In this document: positions 1 to 13,900 of the stretch, in pieces
How positions within the stretch are numbered: position 1 is the stretch's first letter
Layout of the letters: each line of letters opens with the position of its first letter
Source of the DNA: Ricinus communis
Taxonomy: Eukaryota > Streptophyta > Magnoliopsida > Malpighiales > Euphorbiaceae
Reading direction: 5' to 3'
Assembly: GCF_019578655.1 (NCBI RefSeq)
Contig: NC_063258.1
Span: forward strand, 14,326,802 to 14,390,801
Length of the DNA stretch: 64,000 bases
Program-made: the position numbers and the translations under genes
The notes under the pieces: generated by a model
The model's database searches: none
What the model saw: the letters and a program-made list of their open reading frames with translations, nothing else
What the model was told of the DNA's origin: nothing

Positions 1-3000
1 GATTGATACATATCCTTATTTTCCGGGGTTGTTTTCTAATATTTATAAATATACCCCTCTGACAGGGTTGTTTTCTCATATTAAAAAATTTACCCCTTTT
101 ACGAGACTGTTTTTTCAAACTCACAATTACACTACTTTTACGGGTTATTTTTTTGTCAAATTCATAAATATACACGTTTTACGGGGTTATTTTTTTGTAT
201 TGATAAATATACCACTTTTATGAGGTCATTTTCTCATATTAAATTATTAGCACTATTATGGGGTTGTTTTCTCAAATTCATAAATATACACATTTTACGG
301 GTTATTTTCTTATATTGACAAATATACTCCTTTTACGAGGTTGTTTTCTCATATTATAAAATTAACCCCTTTAAAGAGTTGTTTTCTCATACTCACAAAT
401 ATACCAAAATTACGGGGTTATTTTCTTCGATTGATAAATATTCCCGTATTACGAGTTTATTTTCTCATAGTAAAAAATTTACCCCTTCTAGGAGGCTCTT
501 TTCTCAGTCTCGCAATTATACTACTTTTACGGGGTTGCTTTCTCAAATTCATAAATATACAAGTTTTACGGGGTTATTTTCTTATATTGATAAATATACC
601 ACTTTTACGAGGTCATTTTCTCATACTAATTTATTAGCACTATTATGGTGTTGTTTTCTCAAATTCATAAAGATAAACGTTTTACGGGGTTATTTTCCTA
701 TATTGACAAATATACCATTTCTACAAGGTTGTTTTCTCATATTATAAAATTAACCCATTTAAGGGGTTGTTTTCACATTCTCACAAATATACCAAAATTA
801 CGGAGTTATATTCTCTGATTGATAAATATCCCCGTATTATGGAGTTGTTTTCTAATATTAAAAAATTTACCACTTCTACGAGGCGGTTTTCTTAGACTGG
901 CAATTACACTACTCTTACGGGGTTGTTTTCTCATATTTATAAATATACACGTTTTATGGGTTATTTTCTTATATTGAGAAATATACCCCTTTGACGGGGT
1001 TGTTTTCTCATATTATAAAATTAACCCATTTAAGGGGTTGTTTTCTCATACTCACAAATATACCATAATTACAGGGTTATTTCTGCAGTTTCATAACAAT
1101 CTCCGTATTACGGGGTTGTTTTCATATTTTATAAAATTTACTCCTTCTACAAGGCTATTTTCTCATATTAAAAAATTTAACCGTACTACGAGGCTGTTTT
1201 CTTAGATTCAGAATTACACTACTTTTGCGGGGTTATTTTCTTAGATTCATAAGTATACACTACTTTTCTCATATTGATAAATATACCACTTTTATGAGTC
1301 ATTTTCTCATACTATATTATTAGCACTATTATGGTGTTGTTTTCTTCAATTTATAAATATACACGTTTTATGGGGTTATTTTCTTATATTGACAAATATA
1401 CCCCTTTTAGTGGGTTGTTTTCTCATATTATAAAATTAATCCATTTAAGGGGTTGTTTTCTCATACTCACAAATATACCAAAATTACTGGGTTATTTTCT
1501 CCGATTGATAAATATCCCCGTATTACGGGGTTGTTTTCTAATATTTATAAATATACCCCTCTGACGGGGTTGTTTTCTCATATTGATAAATATACCACTT
1601 TTATGGGGTCGTTTTCTCGTATTAAATTATTAGCACTATTATGGGTTTATTTTCTCAAATTCATAAATATACACGTTTTTACGGGATTATTTTCTTATAT
1701 TGAGCAACATATCACTTTTACAGGCCCATTTTCTCATATTAAATTATTAGCACTATTATGAGGTTGTTTTCTCAAATTTTTAAAAATATACATGTTTTAC
1801 GGGGTTATTTTCTTATATTGACAAATATACCCCTTATATAGGGTTATTTTCGCATATTTTAAATTAACCTATTTAAGGGGTTGTTTTCTCAGATTCATAA
1901 ATATCCCCGTATTACAGGGTTGTTTTCACATAGTGAAAAATCTACCCTTTCTACGAGGTTGTTTTCTTAGACTCGCAATTACACCATTTTTACGGTCGTT
2001 ATTTTCTCATATTATAAAATTAACCCATTTAAGGGGTTGTTTTCTCATACTCACAAATATACTAAAATTACGGGACTATTTTCTCCGATTGATGAATATC
2101 CCTGTATTACGGGGTTGTTTTCTCATATTAAAAAATTTACCCTTTCTACGAGGCTATTTTCTCAGACTCGCAATTATACTGCTTTTACGGGGTTATTTTC
2201 TCAGATTCATAAATATACACATTTTACGGGGTTATTTTCTTATATTGGTAAATATACCACTTTTACGAGGTCGTTATCTCATACTAAATTATTAGCACTA
2301 TTATGGACTTGTTTCTCAAATTTATAAATATACACGTTTTACGGGATTATTTTCTTATATCGACCAATATACCCATTTTACGGGGTTGTTTTCTCATTTT
2401 ATAAAATTAACCCATTTAAGGGTTGTTTTCTCATACTCACAAATATACCATACTTACGTGGTTATTTCCTCATATTCATAAATATCCCCGTATTACGGAG
2501 TTGTTTTCTCTTATTACGAGGCTATTTTCTTAGACTTGCAATTACACAACTTTTATGGGGTTGTTTTCTAAGATTCTTAAATATACACGTTTTATGGGGT
2601 TATTTTCGTATGTTGACAAATATACCACTTTTACGAGGTCATTTTTCATACTAAATTATTAGCACCATTACATTGCTGTTTTCTCAAATTCTAAAATATA
2701 CACGTTTTACGAGATTATTTTCTTATATTGACAAATATACCCATTTTACGGAGTTGTTTTCTCATATTATAAAATTAACCTTTTTAAGGGGTTGTTTTCT
2801 CATGCTCACAAATATACCAAAATTACGGGGTCATTTTCTTCAATTGATAAATATCCCCGTATTATGGGGCTGTTTTGTAATATTTATAAATATACCCCTC
2901 TTACGGGGTTGTTTCCTTATATTAAAAAATTTACCCCTTCTACGAGGCTGTTTTCTCAAACTCGCAATTATACTAGTTTTACGGGGTTGTTTCCTCAGAT

Positions 3001-4862
3001 TCAGAAATATACAAGTTCTACGGGGTTATTATTTTATATTGATAAATATACCACTTTTACGGAGTTGTTTTCTGATATTAAATTATTAGCACTATTATGG
3101 GATTTTTTCAAATTCATAAATATACACATTTTAAGAGATTAGTTTCTTATATGGACAAATATACTCCTTTTACAGGGTTGTTTTCTCATATTATAAAATT
3201 AACCCTTGCAAGGGGTTATTTTCTTATACTCACAAATATACTAAAATTATGGAGTTATTTTCTCTGATTGATAAATATCCCCGTATTACTGGGCTGTTTT
3301 GTAATATTTATAAATATACCCCTCTTACGGAGTTGTTTCCTCATATTAAAAAAATTACCTACTCTACGAGGCTGTTTTCTCAAACTCGCAATTAAAGTAC
3401 CTTTACGGAGTTGTTTTCTCAAATTCATAGATATACAAGTTTTACGGAATTATTTTCTCATATTGAGAAATATACTACTTTTACGGGGTCGTTTTCTCAT
3501 ATTAAATTATTAGCACTATTATGGGATTGTCTTCTCAAATTCATAAATGTACACGTTTTACGGGATTATTTTCTTATATTAATAAATATACCACTTTTAC
3601 GGGGTCATTTTCTCATATTAAATTATTAGCAGTATTATACGGTTGTTTTTTCAAATTCATAAATATACACGTTTTATGGGGTTATTTTCTTACGTTTACA
3701 AATATACCCCTTCTACGGGATTGTTTTCTCATATTATAAAATTAACCCATTTAAGGGGTTGTTTTCTCATACTCACAAATATATTAAGATTACGGGGTTA
3801 TTTTCTCCGATTGATAAAATTCCCCGCATTGCAGGGTTGTTTTCTCATATCAAAAAGTTTACCCGTTCTACGAGGCTGTTTTCTCAGATTCGCAATTACA
3901 CTACTTTTACGGGGTTATCTTCTAAGATTCATAAATATACACGTCTTACATGATTATTTTCTTATATTGATAAATATACCACTTTTACGAGGTTATTTTC
4001 TCATATTAAATTATTAGCACTATTCTGGGGTTGTTTTCTTAAATTCATAAATATACACATTTTACGAGTTATTTTCTTATATTAACAAATATACTCTTTT
4101 TACGGGGTTGTTTTCTCATATTTAAGGGTTTGTTTTCTCATACTCACAAATATACCACAATTACGGGGTTATGTTCTAATATTTATAAATATACCCCTCT
4201 TACGGGGTTGTTTTATCATAGTAAAAAATTTACCCCTTCTACGAGGCTGTTTTCTAAGACTCGCAATTACACTACTCTTACGGAGTTGTTTTGTCATATT
4301 CATAGATATACACATTTTACGAGGTTATTTTCTCATATTGAGAAATATACCACTTTTACGAGGTCCTTTTCTCATATTAAATTATTAGGACTATTATGGG
4401 GTTGTTTTCTCAAATTCAGAAATATATACATTTTACAGGATTATTTTCTTATATCGACAAATATACCACTTTTACGGTGTTGTTTTCTAATATTATAAAA
4501 TTAACCCATTTATAGGGCTGTTTTATATTATTTATAAATGTAACCCTCTTACGGGGTTATTTCCTCATATTAAAAATGTTACTGATTCTACGAGGCTATT
4601 TTCCGAGACTCGCAATTGCACTACTTTTACGGAGTTGTTTTCTCATATTCATCGATATATACGTTTTGCAAGGTTATTTTCTTATATTGATTAATATACC
4701 ACTTTTACGGGGTTGTTTTCTCGTATTAAATTATTAGCACTAACATGTGTTAGTTTTCTCAAATTCATAAATATACACGTTTTACGGGGTTATTTTCTTA
4801 TGTTTACAAATATACCCCTATTATGGGGTTGTTTTCTCATATTATAAAATTAACACATTTAA

Positions 4863-5712
4863 GGGGTTGTTTTCTCATACTCACAAATATATCAAGATTA
4901 TAAGGTTATTTTCTCCGATTGATAAAAATCCCCGTATTACAGGGTTGTTTTCTCATATTATAAAATTTACCCTTTCTATGAGACTGTTTTCTCAGACTCG
5001 CAATTACACTACTTTTACGGTGTTATTTTCTCAGATTCATAAATACACACATTTTATGGGGATATTTTCTTATATTGATAAATACACCACTTTTACGGGG
5101 TTATTTTCTCATACTAAATTATTAGCACTATTATGGGGCCGTTTTCTCATATTAAATTATTAGCATTATTTTTCGTTTGTTTTCTCAAATTCATAAATAT
5201 ACACGTTTTACGGGGTTATTTTCTTATGTTTACAAATATACCCCTTTAACGGGGTTATTTCTCATATTATAAAATTAACCCATTTAAGGGGTTGTTTTCT
5301 CATACTCACAAATATATTAAGATTACAAGGTTATTTTCTCCGATTGATAAAAATCCCCATATTACGGGGTTATTTTCTCATATTATAAAATTTACCCCTT
5401 CTACGAGGCTGTTTTCTCAGACTCGCAATTACACTACTTTTACGGTGTTATTTTCTCAAATTCATAAATACACACATTTTACGGGGTTATTTTCTTATAT
5501 TAATAAATATACCACTTTTACAGGGTCATTTTCTCATACTAAATTATTAGCACTATTATGGGGCCGTTTTCTCATATTAAATTATTAGCACTACTATGCG
5601 TTTGTTTTCTTAAATTCATAAATATACACGTTTTACGGGATTACCTTCTTATGTTTAGAGATATACCCCTTTAACGGGGTTGTTTTCTCATATTATAAAA
5701 TTAACCCATTTA
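4863..5712 (+). repeat. Near-identical tandem pair of 425-bp HOR copies
   Basis: Two adjacent copies share many private variants: a b unit reading AAATATAT(C/T)AAGATTA, a c unit with GATAAAAATCCCC, g with AAATACACACATTTTA, and a doubled i unit, the second starting GGGGCCGTTTTCTCATATTA. Corresponding positions (4867 and 5292) are 425 bp apart. This variant set also marks copies around 3775, 5730, 7370, 8490, 8990 and 9380, so 3.7-9.6 kb is a local HOR subfamily. Confidence 0.85.
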
Positions 5713-8700
5713 AGGGGTTATTTTTTCATACTCACAAATATATCAAGATCACAGGGTTATTTTCTTAGATTGATAAAAATCCCTATATTACGGGGATTGT
5801 TTTCTCATATTGAAAAATTTACCCCTTCTACGAGGCTGTTTTCTCATACTCACAATTGCACTACTTTTACGGGGTTATTTTCTCAGATTCATAAATATTC
5901 ACATTTTATGGGGTTATTTTCTTATATTAATAAATATATCACTTTTATTAGCACTATTATAGGGTTGTTTTCTCAAATTCATAAATATACACGTTTACGA
6001 GGTTATTTTCTCATATTATAAAATTAACCCATTTAAGGGATTGTTTTCTCATACTCACAAATATACCATAATTACGGGGCTATTTTCTAATATTTATAAA
6101 TATACCTCTTATGGGGTTGTTTTCACATATTAAAAAATTCACCCCTTCTACGAGGCTGTTTTCCGAGACTCACAATTACAACACATTTACGGAGTTGTTT
6201 TCTCAGATTCATAAATATACACGTTCTACGTGGTTATTCTCTTATATTAGTAAATATACCACTTTTATGGGGTCATTTCTCATACTAAATTATTAGTACT
6301 ATTAAGGTCTTGTTTTCTCAAATTTGTAAATATACACATTTTACGAGATTATTTTCTTATAAATGTACCCCTTTACGAGGTTGTTTTCTCATATTATAAA
6401 ATTAACCCATTTAAGGGGTTGTTTTCTCATGCTCACAAATACACCAAAATTACGTCGTTATTTTCTTTGATTGATAAGTATCCCTGTATTACGGGGCTGT
6501 TTTCTAATATTTATAAATATACCCCTCTTACAGGGTTGTTTTCTCATATTAAAAAATTTACCGTTTCTACGAGGCTATTTTCTCAGACTTGCAATTACAC
6601 TATTTTTTACGGGGTTGTTTTCTCATATTCATAAATATACACGTTCGACGGGGTTATTTTCTTATATTGATAAATATACCACTTTTACGGGGTACTTTTC
6701 TCATATTAAATTATTAGCACTATTATAGGGTTATTTTCTCAAATTCGTAAGAATACACGCTTTACGAGGTTAGTTTCTTATATGGACAAATATACCCCTT
6801 TTACGGGGTTGTTTTCTCATGTTATAAAATTAACCATTTCAAGAGGTTGTTTTCTTATACTCACAAATATACCAAAATTACAGGGTTATTTTCTCCGATT
6901 GATAAATATCCCCATATTACGGGGCTGTTTTGTAATATTTATAAATGTATCCCTCTTAAGGGGTTGTTTCCTTAATGTTAAAAAATTTACCGCATCTACG
7001 AGGCTGTTTTCTAAGACTCGCAATTGCACTACTTCTACGGAGTTATTTTATCAAATTCATAGATATACACGTTTTACGAGGTTATTTTCTTATATTGATA
7101 AATATACCACTTTTATGGGATTGTTTTCTCATATTAAATTATTAGCACTATTATGGGGTTGTTTTCTCAAATTCATAAATATAGACGTTTTACGGGATCG
7201 TTTTCTCATATTAAATTATTAGGATTATTATGCAGTTGTTTTCCAAATTCATAAATATACATATTTTATGAGGTTAATTTCTTTTGTTTACAAATATACC
7301 CCTTTTACGGGGTTGTTTTCTCATATTATAAAATTAACCCATTTAAGGGGCTGTTTTCTCAAACTCACAAATATATCAAGATTACGTGGTTATTGTCTTC
7401 GATTGATAAAAATCCCGTATTACGGTGTTGTTTTCTCATATTAAAGAATTTTCCCCTTCTACAAGGCTGCTTTCTCAGACTCGCAATTACACTACTTTTA
7501 CGTGGTTATTTTCTTAGATTCATAAATATACACATTTTATGGGGTTATTTTATTATATTGATAAATATACCACTTTTATGGTGTCATTTTCTCATACTAA
7601 ATTATTAGCACTATTATTGGGTTGTTTCCTCAAATTCATGAATATACACGTTTACGAGGTTATTTTCTTATATCGATAAATATACCCTTTTTATGAGGTT
7701 GTTTTCTTATATTATAAAATTAACTCATTTAAGGTGTTGTTTTCTCATACTCACAAATGTACCACAATTACAAGGTTATTTTCTAATATTTATAAATATA
7801 CCCCTCTTACAGGGTTATTTTCTCATATTAAAAAATTTACTCCTTCTAAGAGGTTGTTTTCTAAAATTCGCAATTACACTACTTTTACAGAGTTGTTTAC
7901 TCAGATTCATAAATATACACGTTTTACCTGGTTATTTTCTTATATTGGTAAATATACCATTCTTACGGGTCATTTCTCATACTAAATTATTAGCACTATT
8001 ATGGTGTTGTTTCTCAAATTCATAAATATACACGTTTTACAAGGTTGTTTTCTTATATTGATAAATTTACCCCTTCTATGGGGTTGTTTTCTCATATTAT
8101 AAAATTAATCCATTTAAGGGGTTGTTTTTCATACTCACAAATATACCACAATTACAGGGTTATTTTCTAATATTTATAAATATACCCCTCTTACGTGGTT
8201 GTTTTCTCATATTAAAAAATTTACCCATTCTAAGAGGCTGTTTTCTAAGACTAACAATTACACTACTTTTACGTAATTGTTTTCTCAAATCATAAATATA
8301 CACGTTTTACGTTGTTATTTTGTCATATTGAGAAATATACCATTTTTACAGGGTCATTTTCTCATATTAAATTATTAGCACTACTATGCGGTTGTTTTGT
8401 CAATTTCATAAATATGCACGTTTTACGGGGTTATTTTCTTATGTTTACAAATATACCCATTTTACGGGGTTGTTTTCTCATACTCACAAATATATCAAGA
8501 TTACGGGGTTATTTTCTCCGATTGATAAAATCTCCGTATTACGGGGTTGTTTTCTCATATTAAAAAATTTACCCCTTCTACGAGGGTGTTTTCTCAGACT
8601 CGCAATTACACTACTTTTATGGGGTTGTTTTCTCAGATTCATAAATATACACGTTTTACGAGGTTATTTTCTTATATTGAGAAATATACCACTTTCACGG

Positions 8701-10484
8701 GTTCATTTTTCATATTAAATTATTAGCACAATTATGGGGTTATTTTCTTAAATTCATAAATATACACGTTTTACGGAGTTATTTTCTTATATTGATAAAT
8801 ATACCATTTTTACAGGTCGTTTTCTCATATTAAGTTATTAGCACTATTATGCGGTTGTTCTCTCAAATTCATAAATATACATGTTTTACGAGGTTATTTT
8901 CTTTTGTTTACAAATATACCCCTTTTACGGGGTTGTTTTCTCATATTATAAAATTAACTCATTTAAGGGGCTGTTTTCTCAAACTCACAAATATATCAAG
9001 ATTTCGGGGTTATTTTCTTTGATTGATAAAAATCCCTGTATTACGGGGTTGCTTTCTCATATTAAAGAATTTACCGCTTCTATGAGGCTGCTTTCTCATA
9101 CTTGCATTTACACTACTTTTACGCGGTTATTTTCTTAGATTCGTAAACATACACATTTTAAGGGGTTATTTTCGTATATTGATAAATATACCACTTTTAT
9201 AGGGTCATTTTCTCATACTAAATTATTAGCACTATTATGGGTTTATTTCCTCAAATTCAAAAATATACACGTTTACGTGGTTATTTTCTTATATTGACAA
9301 ATATACCCCTTTTACGGGGTTATTTTCTCAAATTATAAAATTAACCCATTTAAGGGGTTGTTTTCTCATACTCACAAATATATCCAGATTACGGGGTTAT
9401 TTTCTTCGATTGATAAAAATTCTCGTATTACGGTGTTTGTTTTCTCATATTAAAAAACTTTACCTTCTAAGAGGCTGTTTTCTGAGACTCGCAATTACAC
9501 TACTTTTATGGAGTTGTTTTCTCAGATTCATAAATATACACGTTTTACGTAGTTATTTTCTCATATTGAGAAATTTACCACTTTTACGGGGTCATATTCT
9601 CATATTAAATTATTAGCATTATTATAGTGTTATTTCAAATTCATAAACATACACGTTTTATGAGTTATTTTCTTATATTGACAAATATACCCATTTTATT
9701 GAGTTATTTTCTCATTTTATAAAATTAACGCATTCAATGGTTTGTGTTCTTATACTCACAAATGTACCAAATTACAGGGTTATTTTCTCCAATTGATAAA
9801 TATCCCCGTATTACAGGGCTGTTTTCTAATATTTATAAATATACCTCTCTTACGTTGTTGTTTTCTCATATTAAAAAATTTACCCCTTCTATAAGGTTGT
9901 TTTCTAAGACTCGCAATTACACTACTTTTACGGTGTTATTTTCTCATATTCATAGATATACATGTTTTACGGGGTTATTTTCTTATATTGAGAAATATAC
10001 CACTATTACGGGGTTGTTTTCTCATATTATATTATTAGCACTATTCTGGAGTTATTTTGTCAAATTCATAAATATACACATTTTACGGGATTATTTTCTT
10101 AAATCGAAAAATATTTCTCTTTTACGGGGTTGTTTTCTCATATTGTAAAATTAACCTATTTAAGGGGTTGTTTTCTCATACTCATAAATATACTAAAATT
10201 ATGGGGTTATTTTCTCCGATTGACAAATATCCCTATATTACAAAGTTGTTTTCTCATATTAAAAGCATTTACCCCTCAATTACACTACTTTTACGAGGTT
10301 ATTCTCTCAGATTCATAAATATACGTTTTACGGGATTATTTCCTTATATTGATAAATATACCACTTTTACGAGGTTGTTCTCATATTAAATTGTTAGCAC
10401 TATTATGCGGTTGTTTTCTGAAATTCATAAATATACACGTTTTACGGGGTTATTTTCTTATGTTGACAAATATACCTATTTTAC

Positions 10485-10909
10485 GGGGTTGTTTTCTCAT
10501 ATTATAAAAATAACCCATTTAAGGGGTTATTTTCTCATCCTCACAAATATACCAAAATTATGGGGTTATTTTCCGATTGATAAATATCTCCGTGTTACGG
10601 GGTTATTTTCTAATATTTATAAATATACCCCTCTTACGGGGTTGTTTTCTCATATTAAAAAATTTACCCCTTCTACGAGGCTGATTTATGAGACTCGCAA
10701 TTATACTACTTTTACGGAGTTGTTTTCTCAGATTCATAAATATACAAGTTTTACGGGGTTATTTTCTTATATTGAGAGATATACCACTTTTACGGGGTTG
10801 TTTTCTCATATTAAATAATTAGAACTATTCTAGGGTTGTTTTGTCAAATTCATAAATATACACGTTTTACGGGGTTATTTTCTTATATCGACAAATATAC
10901 CCCTTTTAC
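10485..10909 (+). repeat. Representative complete HOR copy (units a to k, 425 bp)
   Basis: All eleven unit types occur here once and in order: a, b, c (37 bp here), d, e, f, g, h, i, j, k. The next a unit starts at 10910. The unit lengths, counted by hand, sum to 425 bp. It is offered as a reference copy for building unit profiles; several units carry private changes, for example GATTTATGAG in f and an A-rich variant of i. Confidence 0.88.
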
Positions 10910-13900
10910 GGGGTTGTTTTATCATATTATAAAATTAACCCATTTAAGGGCTTATTTTCTCATACTCACAAATATACCAAAATTACGGGGTTATTTTCTC
11001 CGATTGATAAATATCCCCGTGTTACGGGGTTGTTTTCTAATATTTATAAATATACCCCTCTTACGGGGTTGTTTTCTCATATTAAAAAATTTACCCCTTC
11101 TACGAGGTCGTTTTCTTAGACTTGCAATTACACTACTTTTACGGAGTTGTATTCTCATATTCATAAATATATACGTTTTACGGGATTATTTTCTTATATT
11201 GATAAATATATCACTTTTACGAGGTTATTTTTATATATTGACAAATATACTCCTTTTACGGGGTTGTTTTCTCATATTATAAAATTAACACATTTAAGGG
11301 GTTATTTTCTCATACTCACAAATATACGAAAATTACGGGATTTTTTCTTCGATTGAAAAATATCCCCGTATTATGGGATTTTTTCTACTATTTATAAATA
11401 TAGCCCTCCTACGGGGTTGTTTTCTCATATTAAAAAATTTACCCCTTCTACGAGGATGTGTTCTCAAACTCGTAATTACACTACTCTTACAGGGTTGTTT
11501 TCTCAGACTCATAAATATACACGTTTTACGGAGTTATTTTCTTGTATTGAAAATATACCCCTTTTATGGGGTTGTTTTCTCATATTATAAAATTAACCCA
11601 TTTAAGGGGTTGTTTTCTCATACTCACAAATATACCAAATTATGAGGTTATTTTTTTTAGAGTCGCAATTACATTTCTTTTACGGGGTTATTTTCTTATA
11701 TTGACAAATATATTCCTTTTACGGAGTTGTTTTCTCATATTATAAAATTAACCCATTTAAGGGGTTGTTTTCCATGCTCAGAAATATACCAAAATTACGG
11801 AGTTATTTTCTCCGATTGGTAAATATACCCGTATTACGTAGTTATTTTCTCATATTCAAAATTTTCCCTTTCTACGAGGCTGTTTTTTCAGACACACAAT
11901 TACACTACTTTTACGGGGTTGTTTTCACATATTCATAAATATACATGTTTTACGGGTTATTTTCTTATATTGATAAATATACCACTTTTACGGGGTTGAT
12001 TTTCTTATATTGACAAATATACCCCTTTTACAGGGTTGTTTTCTCATATTATGAAATTAACCCATTTAAGGGTTTATTTTCTCGTACTCACAAATATAAC
12101 AAAATTACGGAGTTATTTTCTACGATTGATAAATATTCTTGTATTACGGGGTTATTTTCTCATATTATAAAATTTACCCCTTCTATGAGGCCGTTTTCTC
12201 AGACTCGCAATTACACTACTTTTACGGTGTTGTTTTCTCATATTCATAAATATACACATTTTATGAGGTTATTTTCTTATATTGATAAATATATCACTTT
12301 TACGGGGTTATTTTTTATATTGAAAATTATACTCCTTTTACGGATTTGTTTTCTCATATTATAAAATTAACCCATTTAAGGGGTTGTTTTCTCATACTAA
12401 CAAATATACCAAAATTACGGGGTTGTTTTCTCCGATTGAAAAATATCTCCGTATTACGGGGTTGTTTGCTCATATTAAAAAAAATTCACTCCCTCTACGA
12501 GGCTGTTTTCTTAGAGTCGCAATTACACTACTTTTACGGTGTTGTTTTCTAAGATTCATAAATATACACGCTTTACGGAGTTGTTTTCTTATATTGATAA
12601 ATATTCTCGTATTACGGGGTTGTTTTCTCATATTGAAAATTTACCCCTTCTACGAATATGTTTTCTTAGACTCGTAATTACACTACTTTTACGGTGTTAT
12701 TTTCTCATATTCATAAATATACACGTTTTACGGGGTTATTTTCTTATATTGATAAATATACACCTTTTACGGGGTTATTTTCTTATATTGACAAATATAC
12801 CCCTTTTACGGGGTTGCTTTCTCATATTATAAAATTAATCCATTTAATAGGTTGTTTTCTCATACTAAAAAATATACTAAAATTACATGGTTATTTTCTC
12901 CGATTGATAAATATCCTCGTATTATGGAGATGTTTTCTAATTTTTATAAATATACCCCTCTTACGGAGTTATTTTCTCATATTAAAGAATTTACCCCTTC
13001 TACGAGGCTGTTTTTTCAGACTCGCAATTACACTATTTTTTCGGGGTTGTTTTCTCATGTTAAATTATTAGCACTAATATGGGGTTGTTTACTCAAATTC
13101 ATAAATATACACGTTTTACGGGTTTATTTTCTTATACTAACAAATATACCCCTTTTCCGGGGTCGTTTTCTGATATTAAATTATTAGCACTATTATGGGC
13201 TTGTTTTCTCAAATTCATAAATATAAACGTTTTACGGGTTTATTTACTAATATTGACAAATATACCCCTTTTACGGGGTTGTTTTCTCATGCTATAAAAT
13301 TAACCTATTTAAGGGGTTGTTTTCTCATACTCACAGATATACCAAAATTACGGGTTATTTTCTCCGATTGATAAATATCCCCGCATTACGGGCTTATTTT
13401 CTCATATTCTAGGGTTGTTTTTCAAATTTGTAAATATACACGTTTTACGCGGTTATTTTCTGATATGGACAAATATACCCCTTTTACAGGGTTGTTTTCT
13501 CATGTTAAGAAATTAATCCATTTAAGGGGTTGTTTTCTCATACTCACAAATATACCAAAATTACAAAGTTATTTTCTCTGATTGAAAAATATCCCCGCAT
13601 TACGAGGTTGTTTTCTCATATTATACATATACAGATTTTATGGGGTTATTTTCTTATATCGACAAATATACTCCTTTTACCGGATTGTTTTCTCATATTT
13701 TAAAATTAACCCATTTAAGGGGTTGTTTTCTCATATTCACAGATATACCATAATTACGGGGTTATTTCCTCAGATTCGTATACACCCCTGTATTACGGGG
13801 TTGTTTTCTCATATTAAAATATTTACCCTTTCTACGAGGTTGTTTTCTCATATAAAAAAATTTACAGGGTTCTTTTTTCATATTCATAAATATACACATT

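Noticed and set aside
1..2000. Telomere-related repeat (TTTAAGGGGTT, TTTACGGGGTT resemble TTTAGGG)
   Set aside because: Resemblance is limited to a few bases per 39-bp unit and there is no TTTAGGG tandem run.
341..3089. Numerous open frames encoding hydrophobic/basic 13-residue repeats (also throughout 5-19, 33-45, 50-53 and 60-64 kb)
   Set aside because: They exist in two or three overlapping frames of the same satellite, have no common start or conserved length, and follow from the 39-bp period. They are not genes.
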